A stretch of 64,000 bases of DNA from Brevibacillus massiliensis (lineage in GTDB: Bacteria; Bacillota; Bacilli; Brevibacillales; Brevibacillaceae). The stretch's first letter is position 1. Each line of letters starts with the position of its first letter. The notes under the pieces are model-generated. The model saw only the letters and a program-made list of their open reading frames with translations. It searched no databases and was not told the origin of the DNA. A program made the position numbers and the translations under genes. The DNA lies in NCBI RefSeq assembly GCF_000311785.1, contig NZ_HE978537.1, positions 222,779 to 286,778 of the forward strand, in the 5' to 3' direction. Of the stretch, positions 38,540 through 47,062 are shown in pieces.

Positions 38540-38926
38540 TTATACACTTTGCATGGTCTTCCAGAGGCCGGCACTAAATAAAAACACATAGGCAACGCTT
38601 AAGATCAGAAAGGAGAGCCGCCATGTGGAAAATCCGATTTTACGAATGGAAACAGATCCCCTCAGCCGCATTTGCAAAAAGGCCAGCAGACCCGCCAAAC
38701 CGGCGAACAGCAAAAGTATCCCCCACCATGCGGACCATGCCTCGGGCCAGTTGTGCGCGTGCAGGACGAGGATGGCATGAATTAAGAAAATATTCGTAAT
38801 ATTAATCGACCAGCTGAGAGCGCGCCGCCGATCGCTCTTCACAGCGTAAACGATCAGGTACACCAAAACGAACCCTGCAAAAGGTATGGTGGTGAAAATA
38901 CCCCAAACGTTAGCCAGAATCCCCAT
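38540..38926 (-). CDS. DUF3397 membrane protein
   Basis: This is a 128-residue membrane protein with four hydrophobic helices. It matches DUF3397 proteins, which lie between panE and bshC in many Bacillales. The ATG at 38926 has GGGGAGGGG upstream; longer readings are antisense-like overlaps with panE. It overlaps the panE end by 17 bases. Function unknown. Confidence 0.8.
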   Translation of the reverse strand: MGILANVWGIFTTIPFAGFVLVYLIVYAVKSDRRRALSWSINITNIFLIHAILVLHAHNWPEAWSAWWGILLLFAGLAGLLAFLQMRLRGSVSIRKIGFSTWRLSFLILSVAYVFLFSAGLWKTMQSV

Positions 38927-39857
38927 TCGACGCCCCTCCCCGGTGCACAGTTTGCTTGAGGAGTACAGCACGGCGCAAAGTCTCATGCAGCGGTGTCGGG
39001 ATGCCGTTTTCCTTCCCTTTGCCCGCGATGTAGCCGCTGATCGATTCGATCTCAGTAGGCCTGCCGTGCCGCAAATCCTGTAACATCGAAGAATCATTTC
39101 GGAAAGTATTTCGGCAAATGGTTACAATCTCCTGCCAATCTTTTTCCGTGATTTTTTGTCCTGCTGCATTTGCAACCTCTGCCGCCTCCCTAAACAATTG
39201 GCGCATCAGGGACGTCAATAACGGAGATTGGACGAGCATCCCGTTGTGAACTTCAAATAACGCCGTGAGCGGATTGATGCAGGCGTTCGCCAATAATTTC
39301 CGCCACAAGAGCCCGGACGCTTCGTCAACGTACTCGGCATCGATGGAACACTCGGACAGCAGCTTGACCAAGTCAGCGATGAGCGGGTCCCGGGAGGCTT
39401 GTTTCCGCCACGGTCCCAGGCGCAGCCGGCCGCGGCCGGTATGAGCAACTTCAACCGGAGACAATCGCTTGGCTCCTTCCGTGTTGACAGCGAAAAAAAG
39501 GCGTTCTGCGGGAATGACGGAACGCAGCAGTTCTTCATGTCCCATGCCGTTCTGCAGCGCGACAACCCGGGCTGAATCTGGCAGCTTCGCCAATGCCGGC
39601 AAAAGGTCGGGAAGAAATGGCTGTTTTACGGCCAAGAGGTAACAGTCAGCAGCAGGAAGCGGATCCGAAAAGGCGCATGCCGAAACCGGCGCCTGCAAAC
39701 ACTCGCCTGACAAGGTGTGGATGGTCAGCTGCTCGCGCTGCAGCCGCGCCGCTTGTTCTTCGCCGCGCGTCAGCAAGGCAACCGTCTGCCCGCAAAGCTG
39801 CAGCCGTCCTGCCAGCAGCAATCCGACTGAACCACCGCCAATTACCACCAGGTGCAT
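38910..39857 (-). CDS. panE: 2-dehydropantoate 2-reductase
   Basis: The enzyme reduces ketopantoate to pantoate with NADPH in coenzyme A synthesis. The N-terminal Rossmann loop VVIGGGSVGLLLAGRL, the VKQPFLPDLLP segment and the C-terminal catalytic region (LWRKLLANACINPLTAL) are present. It has 315 residues. Its place between ylbP-type and bshC genes matches ylbQ (panE) of B. subtilis. Confidence 0.92.
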   Translation of the reverse strand: MHLVVIGGGSVGLLLAGRLQLCGQTVALLTRGEEQAARLQREQLTIHTLSGECLQAPVSACAFSDPLPAADCYLLAVKQPFLPDLLPALAKLPDSARVVALQNGMGHEELLRSVIPAERLFFAVNTEGAKRLSPVEVAHTGRGRLRLGPWRKQASRDPLIADLVKLLSECSIDAEYVDEASGLLWRKLLANACINPLTALFEVHNGMLVQSPLLTSLMRQLFREAAEVANAAGQKITEKDWQEIVTICRNTFRNDSSMLQDLRHGRPTEIESISGYIAGKGKENGIPTPLHETLRRAVLLKQTVHRGGASNGDSG

Positions 39858-39966
39858 ACCCTACTCCTCCAGACAATATCAGAGATAGTACTAGCATACC
39901 AAAAATTGGCGGCGGCGGAAAACGATCTGGAATATTTTTTCCCGTACCAGGAAATGGAGGATCTAA

Positions 39967-39990
39967 ACGTGTGCCTCTCCCGGCACACGT
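39967..39990. terminator. Hairpin between panE and the carboxyltransferase gene
   Basis: ACGTGTGCC pairs with GGCACACGT around TCTCCC. The T run is short (TTTAG on the minus strand). It lies about 70 bases beyond the yngE-type stop and may end the leucine-catabolism operon. Nothing else is recognised in the 200-base gap. Confidence 0.5.
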
Positions 39991-40060
39991 TGTGGCGCTC
40001 ATGGCGTTGGCCGGACCACACGGCCGCGTTCACTGCCGAAAAAGGCATCTCAGCCCCGCT

Positions 40061-41599
40061 CTATACGGGGTAGACGGGATGCTTGCGATCCGTAAAACGC
40101 TGCACTTTGCTGCTGTACACCTGAAAGCGGCTGATCAGTTCTTCGCGCAAATGCCCGGGGGCGACGATGCCGTCGACGATCAGATTGGAGGCCAAGAGGT
40201 AAATGTCGATGTCCTCTTGATACAAACGGCGCTGCTCCATGATAAACGCCTGCCGCTCCTTGGGATCTTCAATCGCCTGGATCTTGTTGCTGTACACGGC
40301 ATTCACGGCTGCTTCGGGTCCCATCACGGCAATCTGCGCTCCCGGAAGCGCCAGACACGCATCCGGCTCAAACGCCGGGCCTGCCATTGCGTACAGCCCA
40401 GCCCCGTAAGCTTTGCGGACGATCACAGAGATTTTCGGCACGGTAGCCTCCGACACCGCCGAGATCATCTTCGCTCCGTGGCGGATGATGCCTGCCCTCT
40501 CTACCGCGGTGCCGATCATAAACCCGGGGACGTCTGCGAGGAAGAGCAGCGGGATGTGGAAAGCGTCGCACAAATTGATGAAGCGCGCCGCCTTGTCAGC
40601 GGAATCGACGAACAGAACTCCGCCCTTCACCCGCGGTTGGTTGGCGATAATGCCGACCGGTTTGCCGTCGAGCCGCGCCAGTCCGGTAATCAGTTCCGGT
40701 GCAAACAGCTTTTTCACCTCAAAGAATGAGCCTTCGTCGATCAGGGCGTCGATAAAGTCGTACATGTTGAAAGGCGCGTTTTGGTTTTCCGGGACGATCG
40801 ACGCCGGGTCCTTCGCTTGCGGACTCGGTGGTTTCGCTGCCGCGGCCGGGGGCTGCTCCGTGTAGTTGGCCGGAAAAAACGCCAGGTAACGGCGGGCCGC
40901 CTGAATCGCTTCTTCCTCGCTCGCCGCCAGCACATCCCCGCAGCCGCTCACCGTACAGTGCATCCGGGCGCCGCCTAATTCCTCGAGCGACACTTTTTCC
41001 CCGATGACCATCTCCGCCATCCGGGGCGAACCCAAGTACATGCTGGCGTTCTGCTCCACCATGATCACGATGTCGCAAAAAGCGGGGATATAAGCCCCGC
41101 CCGCTGCAGATGGCCCAAACAGGATGCAGATTTGCGGAATTTTTCCAGACAGCTTCACCTGGTTGTAAAAAATTCGTCCCGCTCCGCGCCGGCCGGGGAA
41201 CATGTCCAGCTGATCCGTAATGCGGGCGCCTGCCGAATCGACGAGATAGATCAGCGGCACGCGCATTTTTTCGGCCGTCTCCTGGATGCGGATGATTTTT
41301 TCCACCGTACGCGAACCCCATGATCCTGCTTTGACGGTGGAATCGTTGGCCATGACACAGACGGTCTGTCCGTTCACCCGACCAATCGCGGTGACCACGC
41401 CGTCAGCCGGCAGGTCTTTGGCGAGGAAATTGGCGAACAGGCCGTCTTCTACCATAAACTCATCATCGAACAACAAGGTCAGCCGGTCGCGAACAAACAG
41501 CTTGTTCTGCTCCTTCAGCTTCTCGTGGTATTTTTGCTCTCCGCCCCGCTCCACTTGTGCGATCCGCTCGCGAAGCGTCTCCTCCCATTGTTTGCTCAT
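40061..41599 (-). CDS. yngE: Acyl-CoA carboxylase, carboxyltransferase subunit (methylcrotonyl-CoA type)
   Basis: This subunit moves carboxyl from biotin to an acyl-CoA. It has 512 residues and two crotonase-like halves, with SAGARITDQ and FGPSAAGGAYIPAF in the first and DVPGFMIGTAVERAGIIRHGAK (key part DVPGFMIG) and MGPEAAVNAVYSNKI in the second. The operon also encodes 3-methylglutaconyl-CoA hydratase-like and HMG-CoA lyase-like proteins, so methylcrotonyl-CoA in leucine breakdown is the likely substrate; propionyl-CoA is the alternative. GAGGAGGG precedes the ATG. Confidence 0.9.
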   Translation of the reverse strand: MSKQWEETLRERIAQVERGGEQKYHEKLKEQNKLFVRDRLTLLFDDEFMVEDGLFANFLAKDLPADGVVTAIGRVNGQTVCVMANDSTVKAGSWGSRTVEKIIRIQETAEKMRVPLIYLVDSAGARITDQLDMFPGRRGAGRIFYNQVKLSGKIPQICILFGPSAAGGAYIPAFCDIVIMVEQNASMYLGSPRMAEMVIGEKVSLEELGGARMHCTVSGCGDVLAASEEEAIQAARRYLAFFPANYTEQPPAAAAKPPSPQAKDPASIVPENQNAPFNMYDFIDALIDEGSFFEVKKLFAPELITGLARLDGKPVGIIANQPRVKGGVLFVDSADKAARFINLCDAFHIPLLFLADVPGFMIGTAVERAGIIRHGAKMISAVSEATVPKISVIVRKAYGAGLYAMAGPAFEPDACLALPGAQIAVMGPEAAVNAVYSNKIQAIEDPKERQAFIMEQRRLYQEDIDIYLLASNLIVDGIVAPGHLREELISRFQVYSSKVQRFTDRKHPVYPV

Positions 41600-41619
41600 C
41601 TGGACCCTCCTCTTTCTCT

Positions 41620-42393
41620 TTATTCGCCGCGGTATACCGGCTTCCGCTTTTCCTGGAATGCGGCAAGGCCTTCCAGGCGATCCTTGGTCGGAATCGTGAC
41701 CTGGTAGGCGCTGCTCTCGATTGCGAGGCCTGTCGCCAGGTCTGTCTCCATGCCGTAGTCGATGGCGTATTTGGCCTGTTCCAACGCGATCGGCGCGTTC
41801 ATGGCGATCTCTTTCGCCAGCGTCAGGGCAGCCGAAAGCACTTGCCCCGCCGGAACGACGCGGTTGACCAAGCCGATGGCCAAGGCTTCGCGCGCCGTGA
41901 TCCGCCGGGCAGTGAAAATCAGCTCTTTCGCCTTCCCTTTTCCCACCAGCCGCGGCAGCCGCTGGGTTCCGCCCGCGCCAGGAATGATGCCGAGCGACGT
42001 TTCCGTCAGGCCCATTTGCGCGGTCTCGCTCATCACCCGCAGATCACAGGCCAGCGCCAGCTCCGTCCCGCCGCCAAAGGCTGCTCCGTTGATCGCGGCA
42101 ATAACCGGTTGAGGCAGGCGTTCCAGTTCGCTGAAGGCATCGCGAATGGCGCGGATAAACACTCGCACCTGCGATTCGCTCATCGTCCGCCGCTCCTTCA
42201 AGTCCGCTCCGGCGCAAAACGCCTTGTCGCCCGCACCGGTGACGATCACCACTCGCACATCCCGATCCGCGCTCAGTTGACTCACCTGCTGCCGCAGCAT
42301 TTGCACTGTCTCAAGATTGAGACAGTTGTGCACTTCCGGCCGCTCGATCGTCAGGATGCCGACCTGCTCCTCTCTTTGCAGGGTTATCGCCAT
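41620..42393 (-). CDS. yngF: Enoyl-CoA hydratase/isomerase family (probable methylglutaconyl-CoA hydratase)
   Basis: This is a crotonase-fold protein of 257 residues. The oxyanion-hole regions (CAGADLKERR, AAINGAAFGGGTELALACD) and the catalytic Glu segments (LTETSLGIIPGAGGTQRLPRL) are intact. In this operon it would hydrate 3-methylglutaconyl-CoA to HMG-CoA. Its start overlaps the HMG-CoA lyase stop by 10 bases. Confidence 0.9.
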   Translation of the reverse strand: MAITLQREEQVGILTIERPEVHNCLNLETVQMLRQQVSQLSADRDVRVVIVTGAGDKAFCAGADLKERRTMSESQVRVFIRAIRDAFSELERLPQPVIAAINGAAFGGGTELALACDLRVMSETAQMGLTETSLGIIPGAGGTQRLPRLVGKGKAKELIFTARRITAREALAIGLVNRVVPAGQVLSAALTLAKEIAMNAPIALEQAKYAIDYGMETDLATGLAIESSAYQVTIPTKDRLEGLAAFQEKRKPVYRGE

Positions 42394-43307
42394 GAAGAGT
42401 CTCCTCCCTCACTTGTCCGTTTGGCCGCACAATGGGCCTGCAGCATCCTGGAAGGCAGCTGTCGCCCCAGGCGGCTTTGGATGTACTGGCCCGCTTCCGC
42501 CAGCCGCTCCAGATCGACGCCGGTGCGATACCCCATCCCGTGAAGCAGGTAAACCAGATCTTCGGTCGAGATGTTGCCTGCCGCCCCCGGTGCATAGGGA
42601 CAGCCGCCCAATCCGCCGAGCGAACTGTCAAAGGTGCAAATCCCCTCATCCAGTGCGGCTGTGACGTTGGCCAGACCAGTGCCGCGGGTGTCGTGGAAGT
42701 GGGCAGCCAGCCGTCCGGGAGTAAACGCTTTCACCAGGACGGCAAATTTTTCCCGGACCTGTTTGGGAGTCGCCACCCCGATCGTATCCCCGATCGATAC
42801 TTCGTAGACACCCATGTTTAGCAGCCGCTCCGTCACTTTCACCGCTGCCGAGACAGGCACATCTCCTTCGTAGGGGCAGCCGAACACGGTCGAGACGTAG
42901 CCGCGCACGCGCAAACCCATGCGTTTCGCCTCCTGCACCACCTCTTCCAGGACCGGATATGTCTCGGCGATCGATTTGTTGATATTTTTCCTGTTGTGGC
43001 TCTCGCTGGCCGACATGAACACGGCAATTTCCGCAAGTGCCGTCCCCCGGGCCCGCTCCAGACCGCGAAGGTTGGGCACGAGCGCGCTGTAGGCAACCCC
43101 CGGCTGCCTGGCGATGCCGCCCAGCACCTCGGCTGCGTCGGCCAGCTGCGGAATCCACCTCGGATCGACGAACGAACTGGCTTCAATAAAGCGCAAGCCC
43201 GCTTGCGACAAGCGGTTGATCAGCTCGATCTTGACGTTTGTCGGCACGACAGCCGTTTCGTTTTGCAGGCCGTCGCGGGGGCCTACTTCGACGATGCGCA
43301 CATCCAT
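42384..43307 (-). CDS. yngG: Hydroxymethylglutaryl-CoA lyase
   Basis: This TIM-barrel lyase cuts HMG-CoA to acetyl-CoA and acetoacetate. EVGPRDGLQNE with the metal-binding Asp, EASSFVDPRWIPQ, HFHDTRGTGLAN and the active-site loop GGLGGCPYAPGAAGN with the catalytic Cys are all present. It has 307 residues. GGAGGAGG precedes the ATG. Confidence 0.94.
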   Translation of the reverse strand: MDVRIVEVGPRDGLQNETAVVPTNVKIELINRLSQAGLRFIEASSFVDPRWIPQLADAAEVLGGIARQPGVAYSALVPNLRGLERARGTALAEIAVFMSASESHNRKNINKSIAETYPVLEEVVQEAKRMGLRVRGYVSTVFGCPYEGDVPVSAAVKVTERLLNMGVYEVSIGDTIGVATPKQVREKFAVLVKAFTPGRLAAHFHDTRGTGLANVTAALDEGICTFDSSLGGLGGCPYAPGAAGNISTEDLVYLLHGMGYRTGVDLERLAEAGQYIQSRLGRQLPSRMLQAHCAAKRTSEGGDSSWR

Positions 43308-43357
43308 TTCGCTACCTCCTCCGGCAAACCTAGCGGCCGCTCAGAATTGACGCAAAA

Positions 43358-43570
43358 TTACTCCAGGACAAGAATGACGTCGCCTTCATTGACAAAATCG
43401 CCGGCGCTTACCTTTACTTCCGCGATTTTGCCATCTGCCTGCGCCTGAATCGGCACTTCCATTTTCATTGACTCCAGCAGGATGACGTCTTGTCCGCTGC
43501 TGACCGTATCTCCTGCCTGGACAAGCAGGCTCAAGACTGTGCCCGCCATGTTGGCTGTGATGTTTTTCAT
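43358..43570 (-). CDS. yngHB: Biotin carboxyl carrier protein (stand-alone biotinyl domain)
   Basis: This 70-residue protein is a complete biotinyl/lipoyl barrel with the biotin-accepting lysine in ESMKMEVP (near residue 35). It carries carboxybiotin between the biotin carboxylase and carboxyltransferase. The start overlaps the biotin carboxylase stop as ATGA, a sign of coupled translation. Confidence 0.94.
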   Translation of the reverse strand: MKNITANMAGTVLSLLVQAGDTVSSGQDVILLESMKMEVPIQAQADGKIAEVKVSAGDFVNEGDVILVLE

Positions 43571-44919
43571 TGCCCAACGCTCCTTTTACTGTTTTTTCGC
43601 TCAATGAACTGTGTCGTGTAATCGCCGGCTTGAAAATCCGCATCAGCCAATACTTCCTGCAAAAACGGCAGGTTGGTCTTGATCCCGTCGATCTGATACG
43701 CCGCCAGCGCTTCTGCAGCTCTCGCAACGGCTTCGCCGCGCGTCGTACCGCTGACGATCACCTTGGCGATCATCGGATCGTAGAACGGAGAAACCTGGAT
43801 GCCCGCTTCTACCCCATCGTCGATTCGCACATGCGGCATGACCGGGGGCTGGTACCTGACGATCCGGCCCGGCGACGGCATAAACGTCTGCGGGTCCTCG
43901 GCGTAAACGCGCAGCTCAATCGCGTGGCGAAGCGCTTTGACGTCCTCCTGTTTCAGCGGGATCGGCAAACCGCGGGCAATATCCAACTGGATCGCCACCA
44001 GATCGAGTCCGGTCATCTCTTCCGTTACCGGATGTTCGACCTGCAGGCGCGTGTTCATCTCCAAAAAGTAAAACTTTTTTTGCTCGTCCATGATGAACTC
44101 GACGGTCCCCACACCGGTATACGCTACAGCGCGCGCAGCTTCAACGGCGGCCCGGCAGATTTTTTCGCGCGTTTCCTGATCGAGAAACGGGGATGGGCTC
44201 TCCTCCACCACTTTCTGATGGCGGCGCTGGATCGAGCATTCCCGCTCCAGCAGATGAAGGCAGTTGCCATGCTGGTCGGCGGCTATCTGCACTTCGATGT
44301 GGCGGGGGTTTTCCACGTATTTCTCCAGGAACATCGTATCGTTGCCAAAATAGGCCTTGGCCCGTCCCTTGGCAGATTGAAACGCGCGGCGCAGCTCTTC
44401 GTCGTCGCGCACGACCTGCATGCCGATTCCGCCGCCGCCCGCACTCGCTTTCAACATCAAAGGGTAGCCGAGTCCCTGCGCTTTGGCGACCGCTTCCTCC
44501 GCTGTCTCCAGCTGCCCTTCAAATCCGGGAACGACCGGCACGCCGGCTTCGCGCATAATCCGCCTCGCTGTCACCTTATCGCCCATACTCGCAATCACGC
44601 CGGCAGGCGGCCCGATAAAGGTCAATCCCGCTGCCGTGCAGCGCTCGGCAAATACAGCGTTTTCCGACAGCAGCCCGTAACCGGGATGAATGGCATCCGC
44701 TCCGGCTGTCTGGGCCGCTTTTATCATGGCGTCAATATTTAAATAACTCTGGGCCACGGGCGGCGGTCCGATATGCAGAGCCTCGTCCGCTTCCCGCACA
44801 AACGGCATTTCCTTGTCCGCGTCGGAGTATACGGCTACCGCAGCTACTCCCTGCTTGCGGCATGTTCGGATGATCCGGCGGGCAATCTCTCCGCGGTTGG
44901 CGATCAACACTTTTTGCAT
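43567..44919 (-). CDS. yngHA: Biotin carboxylase subunit of acyl-CoA carboxylase
   Basis: This is an ATP-grasp enzyme that carboxylates the biotin of the carrier protein. The N-terminal IANRGEIARRIIRTC, HPGYGLLSENAVFAE, the ATP-loop LKASAGGGGIGMQVV and the catalytic EMNTRLQVEHPVTE are intact. It has 450 residues. It is the first gene of the operon. No acyl-CoA dehydrogenase or synthetase precedes it, in contrast to the yngJI genes of B. subtilis. Confidence 0.94.
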   Translation of the reverse strand: MQKVLIANRGEIARRIIRTCRKQGVAAVAVYSDADKEMPFVREADEALHIGPPPVAQSYLNIDAMIKAAQTAGADAIHPGYGLLSENAVFAERCTAAGLTFIGPPAGVIASMGDKVTARRIMREAGVPVVPGFEGQLETAEEAVAKAQGLGYPLMLKASAGGGGIGMQVVRDDEELRRAFQSAKGRAKAYFGNDTMFLEKYVENPRHIEVQIAADQHGNCLHLLERECSIQRRHQKVVEESPSPFLDQETREKICRAAVEAARAVAYTGVGTVEFIMDEQKKFYFLEMNTRLQVEHPVTEEMTGLDLVAIQLDIARGLPIPLKQEDVKALRHAIELRVYAEDPQTFMPSPGRIVRYQPPVMPHVRIDDGVEAGIQVSPFYDPMIAKVIVSGTTRGEAVARAAEALAAYQIDGIKTNLPFLQEVLADADFQAGDYTTQFIERKNSKRSVGQ

Positions 44920-45127
44920 GGCGACTCTCCCTTCTTTACCTTGCTATCACCTATTTTGCCATTTCTTCGGGAATTGTTCTAGCAGAAAATTTGAAATTGT
45001 GTGCACCATGACAATAACATTTCCTTCCAGTGTTTCCTTTGCAACTCATTGGAGAAATTGTCACATCATTCGTGTATAATAGAAGAGGATACCACTGAAG
45101 GACTGGTTCGGGAGGAGTGCATGATCG

Positions 45128-45595
45128 ATGTATGAAGTAGAACGGTTGCGCATTAACTACAAGACGCTTGAGGAATTCCAGAAATTTCGTGAATTCGGCC
45201 TGGAAGAATTGTCGATGAAAGAGGACCTGGAAGCCAACATCGTCGAAAACGATTCCGATTCTCCGTTTTACGGCATTTATTACGGCAATCGGCTGGTTGC
45301 CCGCATGAGTCTGTATAAAATAGACAGCAAGTACGACCGTTATTTCAGCCCTGCCCAGGATTACTACGAATTGTGGAAACTGGAAGTGCTGCCGGATTAT
45401 CGAGGCAAAGACTTTGGCACGGCGCTGGTGAACCATGCGAAAAGCTTCGGCTCTCCGATTAAAACCAACTCGCGCTGCCGGGCTGACGAATTTTGGACCA
45501 AGATGGGATTTACCCCGGTCAAGTACAACCCGATTCGCGACCGCGGCGAAAACCCTTACGTCTGGCTGCCCGAAGGCGTTGGTTTGCAAGACTGA
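45128..45595 (+). CDS. ylbP: GNAT-family N-acetyltransferase, YlbP type
   Basis: This 155-residue protein has the acetyl-CoA site in LEVLPDYRGKDFGTALVNHA. It matches the YlbP family by sequence (YEVERLRINYKTLEEFQKFR) and position next to rsfA (ylbO). GGAGGAG lies upstream of the ATG at 45128, and a TATAAT at about 45077-45082 is a possible -10. The substrate is unknown. Confidence 0.85.
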   Translation: MYEVERLRINYKTLEEFQKFREFGLEELSMKEDLEANIVENDSDSPFYGIYYGNRLVARMSLYKIDSKYDRYFSPAQDYYELWKLEVLPDYRGKDFGTALVNHAKSFGSPIKTNSRCRADEFWTKMGFTPVKYNPIRDRGENPYVWLPEGVGLQD

Positions 45596-45603
45596 ACCGA
45601 CAT

Positions 45604-45633
45604 GAAAAAAGACCCGGTCTCTCGGGTCTTTTT
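45604..45633. terminator. Bidirectional terminator between ylbP and rsfA
   Basis: GACCCG and CGGGTC pair closely, flanked by AAAAAA and TTTTT, so both convergent genes can end here. Confidence 0.88.
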
Positions 45634-45646
45634 GCTGTCTGCAAGC

Positions 45647-46273
45647 TTATTCGACACGTTCAAGGTTTCCATTTTCATCCATCTTAAATACCGGTTTTGC
45701 GCCCGCCTCCTCTTCTTGCAAAAAGGCCAGCTTCCGCGCCCTCTCCATGATTTGGATGAGTGCTTTGTAATCGTCGTTTACTCCCTGAACGCCTTCCAGT
45801 TCTTTCTTGTATTTGCTGTTCTGTTCCTTTAGTTCGTTGACCTCCCGTTCCTTGTCTTCAAGCTCTCGTTCCAGCTGTTTGAGTCGACGGATGATTTCCT
45901 TTTGGTTCATTAATACACGTATCGCCGCTTCAATCTGCTCTTCCTCGTTATTCTTTGCGGATGACGCTGCCGTTCCCTTGGACAGCGGTTTTAACGTATC
46001 CTGTTCTTCGGCAAATTCTGTATGTACCGCCACCCTGCCAATTTTTTTCAACTGCTGCCGCTGGCTTTTGGCGATCGCAATGGCCGCCTCATACCGCTTC
46101 CTGACCGCGCTGTTCCAGCGAAAACCGCAAGCTGCAGCCGTCCTGCCCAACCGCTGGCCTACCTCTTCAAAAGCCGCAAGTTGAGTTCCGCCCTCGCGAA
46201 TGTGGCGGAGCGTGACTTCTGCAAGCACCAAATCGTCATCTTCTGTCCATGCATCCTGTCTTGAAGCTACCAT
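45647..46273 (-). CDS. rsfA: RsfA-family prespore transcription factor
   Basis: The N-terminal Myb-like domain (RQDAWTEDDDLVLAEVTLRHI, key part WTEDDDLVLAEVTLRH, then GRTAAACGFRWNSAVRKRY) is diagnostic. A middle linker is followed by a long coiled coil (about residues 115-180). RsfA fine-tunes sigma-F-dependent genes in the forespore. It has 208 residues. It lies next to ylbP as in B. subtilis (ylbO-ylbP), but with the two genes convergent. Confidence 0.9.
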   Translation of the reverse strand: MVASRQDAWTEDDDLVLAEVTLRHIREGGTQLAAFEEVGQRLGRTAAACGFRWNSAVRKRYEAAIAIAKSQRQQLKKIGRVAVHTEFAEEQDTLKPLSKGTAASSAKNNEEEQIEAAIRVLMNQKEIIRRLKQLERELEDKEREVNELKEQNSKYKKELEGVQGVNDDYKALIQIMERARKLAFLQEEEAGAKPVFKMDENGNLERVE

Positions 46274-46450
46274 ATAGAACGTCCCTCCCGTTTGCCATTG
46301 AGGTTAATGTACTTCATTCTATGCTTTTCCCTACTCTCATAGAATCTCTTTCTACTAGAAAAGTATCTCCAAGCCCCATGTGCTTTAAACGGGAAGGGAC
46401 TCTATTTTGACTCTTTGGGCAGACTAGCTAGCTTTTTGCAGGAGAGACAT

Positions 46451-46474
46451 AAAAAACCGCGCTGTTCGCGCGGT
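46451..46474 (-). terminator. Terminator after the Spx-like gene
   Basis: CCGCGC and GCGCGG pair around GAACA, followed by six T residues on the minus strand, ten bases beyond the stop. Confidence 0.88.
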
Positions 46475-46483
46475 ACATTGGCT

Positions 46484-46855
46484 TTACGCCAACAGCGATT
46501 TCATGGCGGATTGGTTGTAGCCGATGATGACGTTTTCTCCGTCGGTCAGGATCGGCCGCTTCAACAGGCGAGGCTCTACACTGAGAAAGTCGAGCAGCTC
46601 CGATACGGTCATTTCGTTAATGTCAAATTCCAGCTGTTTAAACTTTTGGCTGCGGGTCGACAAAATTTCGTCCGTTCCGTTGTTGGTCATTTTGATGATC
46701 TCGAGCAGCTCCCGGGGAGTGGGCGGATCCCTAAAGAGATGGCGCTCCTCGTACGCCACATTGTTTTCCTTCAGCCATGCCTTGGTTTTCCGGCATGATG
46801 TACAGCTCGGATATGTATAGAAAGTCAGCTTTTCCTTGTTCATACTTTTTCCCAT
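46484..46855 (-). CDS. mgsR: Spx/MgsR-family regulator (ArsC fold)
   Basis: This is a 123-residue thioredoxin-fold protein with a CXXC switch (PSCTSCRK, residues 18-21) and the RPILTDGENVIIGYN end. Spx and MgsR bind the RNA polymerase alpha subunit and respond to thiol or general stress. The gene lies near a yqgY (DUF2626) homologue, as mgsR (yqgZ) does in Bacillus, so MgsR is preferred over Spx. The ATG at 46855 follows GGAGGGG. Its promoter has a 10-base-arm palindrome. Confidence 0.83.
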   Translation of the reverse strand: MGKSMNKEKLTFYTYPSCTSCRKTKAWLKENNVAYEERHLFRDPPTPRELLEIIKMTNNGTDEILSTRSQKFKQLEFDINEMTVSELLDFLSVEPRLLKRPILTDGENVIIGYNQSAMKSLLA

Positions 46856-46916
46856 GACAACCCCTCCTATCCAGAAGTAAATATGATAAGGTTCATCCCT
46901 TACTTTTTTCAAGTAA

Positions 46917-46955
46917 ATTATATGACTCCTATAAACACTATGTCAATAGTGTTTA
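46917..46955 (-). promoter_or_regulatory. mgsR-like promoter with palindromic operator
   Basis: TTGACA (46946-46941) and TATAAT (46922-46917) are both perfect, 18 bases apart. The -35 lies in the centre of a perfect inverted repeat, TAAACACTAT - 4 bases - ATAGTGTTTA (46932-46955). A factor bound here would block RNA polymerase. The sequence GACATAGTGT is shared with the yqgY promoter at 47834-47843. Confidence 0.8.
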
Positions 46956-47001
46956 ATATATTAATTATCTTTTTGTTTTGTTTCCCAAAACAGTTTCAAG
47001 C

Positions 47002-47030
47002 TTAACAATCCGCGTAAAATCAGCTACACT
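47002..47030 (+). promoter_or_regulatory. Promoter of the SufR-like regulator gene
   Basis: TTAACA and TACACT are 17 bases apart, 33 bases before the gene. The match to sigma-A consensus is fair. Confidence 0.5.
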
Positions 47031-47062
47031 AATAAGCGAAATTGAAAACAAGGGGGTAGCTC

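Noticed and set aside
39852..40073. 73-codon plus-strand frame between panE and the carboxyltransferase gene
   Set aside because: No ribosome-binding site; overlaps the start of panE, the hairpin and the end of yngE.
44920..45127. Sigma-E promoter upstream of the biotin carboxylase gene
   Set aside because: I looked for ATA and CATA elements with the right spacing and found no convincing pair.
44951..45589. 212-codon frame antisense to ylbP
   Set aside because: It covers the clear GNAT gene and its promoter.
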